From Bacteroidales bacterium (lineage in GTDB: Bacteria > Bacteroidota > Bacteroidia > Bacteroidales > UBA12077): 64,000 nucleotides of DNA. Position 1 is the stretch's first letter. Every line of letters starts with the position of its first letter. The notes beneath the pieces were generated by a model. The model saw only the letters and a list, made by a program, of their open reading frames with translations, did no database searches and was not told the origin of the DNA. The translations under genes and the position numbers were made by a program. The stretch covers positions 18,331 to 82,330 of the forward strand of contig JAIORB010000039.1 of NCBI GenBank assembly GCA_021108325.1, in the 5' to 3' direction. Of the stretch, positions 63,563 through 64,000 are shown piece by piece.

Positions 63563-64000
63563 GACTTATGTATGTTTTAATTTAAACAACAAAAATAGAA
63601 ACAAATCAGAATTAAATGTAATTCTGATTTAAATATTATTAGATTAATGGTTTAAAATAAGAATTTTGATGAATGATTTTACAAGATTTTGGCTTTTAGC
63701 CATTAGCTTTTAGTTTCCTAATATCTAATAGCCAATGGCTAAAAGCGTTTTATTCAAAGCATTTAAATTTCTAATATAACTAAGAAGGGTTTATTTATGT
63801 AAGCATTAGCTTAATCATTATCCTGTTAATATATATAATTATAAATATTATGATAATAAGAATAAGAAGTTTTACTTTGTAATACCTATTCTTCTTCAAA
63901 ATGTCGTCCCGTTTAAATCGGGATGGTACTTTGAAGTTTAGAATAGTTAATGCCGTTATATATTCAATCCATATTTATTTTTCGCAAATATGGCATTTTG
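63563..64000. other. Gene-free end of the window with two palindromes
   Basis: 63692-63746 is an imperfect inverted repeat (GCTTTTAGCCATTAGC... pairing with ...AATGGCTAAAAGC). 63894-63936 is a nested palindrome: CTTCAAA pairs with TTTGAAG around GTCCCGTTTAAATCGGGAT. No gene is supported in the rest. The promoter of the cyclophilin gene should lie at its left edge. Confidence 0.6.

Noticed and set aside
63894..63936. Further member of the M1-M4 family
   Set aside because: It has a nested palindrome and a TGTCG start, but lacks the paired inverted hairpin ends and the AT-rich spacer.

Overview
The window looks like chromosomal DNA of a member of the Bacteroidota. It is strongly AT-rich, several genes are preceded by the phylum-specific TAnnTTTG -7 element, and gene types typical of the phylum are present (Wzi-type capsule protein, two-domain sugar transferase, WbqC, DUF354, RND pump with an enlarged permease). 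No rRNA or tRNA gene was seen, and the order or genus cannot be fixed from the sequence alone.

Layout. (1) 1-1125 is the 3' part of a Wzc-like chain-length kinase. (2) 1255-6208 is a decaying accessory island bounded by two copies of a 25-bp direct repeat. It holds three Schlafen/AlbA_2-GHKL 'RecG-like' genes (one intact, one split by a GIY-YIG element, one truncated), a RhuM-Fic gene, and remnants of a UDP-GlcNAc 2-epimerase and a DUF4143 ATPase. (3) 6242-27009 is a long, tightly packed surface-polysaccharide operon: flippase, DegT aminotransferase, WbqC, methyltransferases, sulfotransferase, WecF-like and other glycosyltransferases, polymerase, FemAB-like and hexapeptide acyltransferases, a kinase/nucleotidyltransferase pair, NodB-like deacetylase, amidotransferase and two DUF354 proteins. 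(4) 27010-33178 is a repeat-rich stretch with an AbiEi/AbiEii pair, a DUF4143 ATPase and an MNT/HepT pair, set among 21-bp repeat arrays and dispersed palindromes. (5) 33179-37045 resumes the polysaccharide locus with the initiating sugar transferase and Wzi, which are separated and flanked by hairpin-ended miniature elements, one of them carrying a GIY-YIG gene. (6) 37364-47347 holds a TetR-controlled RND efflux operon, a PAS histidine kinase with its receiver, and a LapA-like protein. (7) 47354-64000 is mostly housekeeping: rhodanese, hemW, rpiB, nadA, ruvB, Crp/Fnr, OsmC, pheS and a cyclophilin, plus a very large glycosyltransferase-phosphodiester glycosidase fusion.

How the parts fit. The sugar transferase should start a lipid-linked repeat unit. 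The glycosyltransferases and modifying enzymes extend and decorate it, the flippase and polymerase move and polymerise it, Wzc controls length, and Wzi holds the polymer at the cell surface. Nucleotide-sugar synthesis genes are mostly missing here and must lie elsewhere.

The most interesting signal is two kinds of tiny GIY-YIG mobile elements. One (279 bp) sits exactly inside the conserved ATP-binding motif of an AlbA_2-family gene, and its removal would restore a 443-codon frame. The other (353 bp) has hairpin ends shared with three gene-less miniature copies nearby. In these ends the stem bases change in compensating pairs, which suggests a REP/RAYT-like system driven by a GIY-YIG nuclease.
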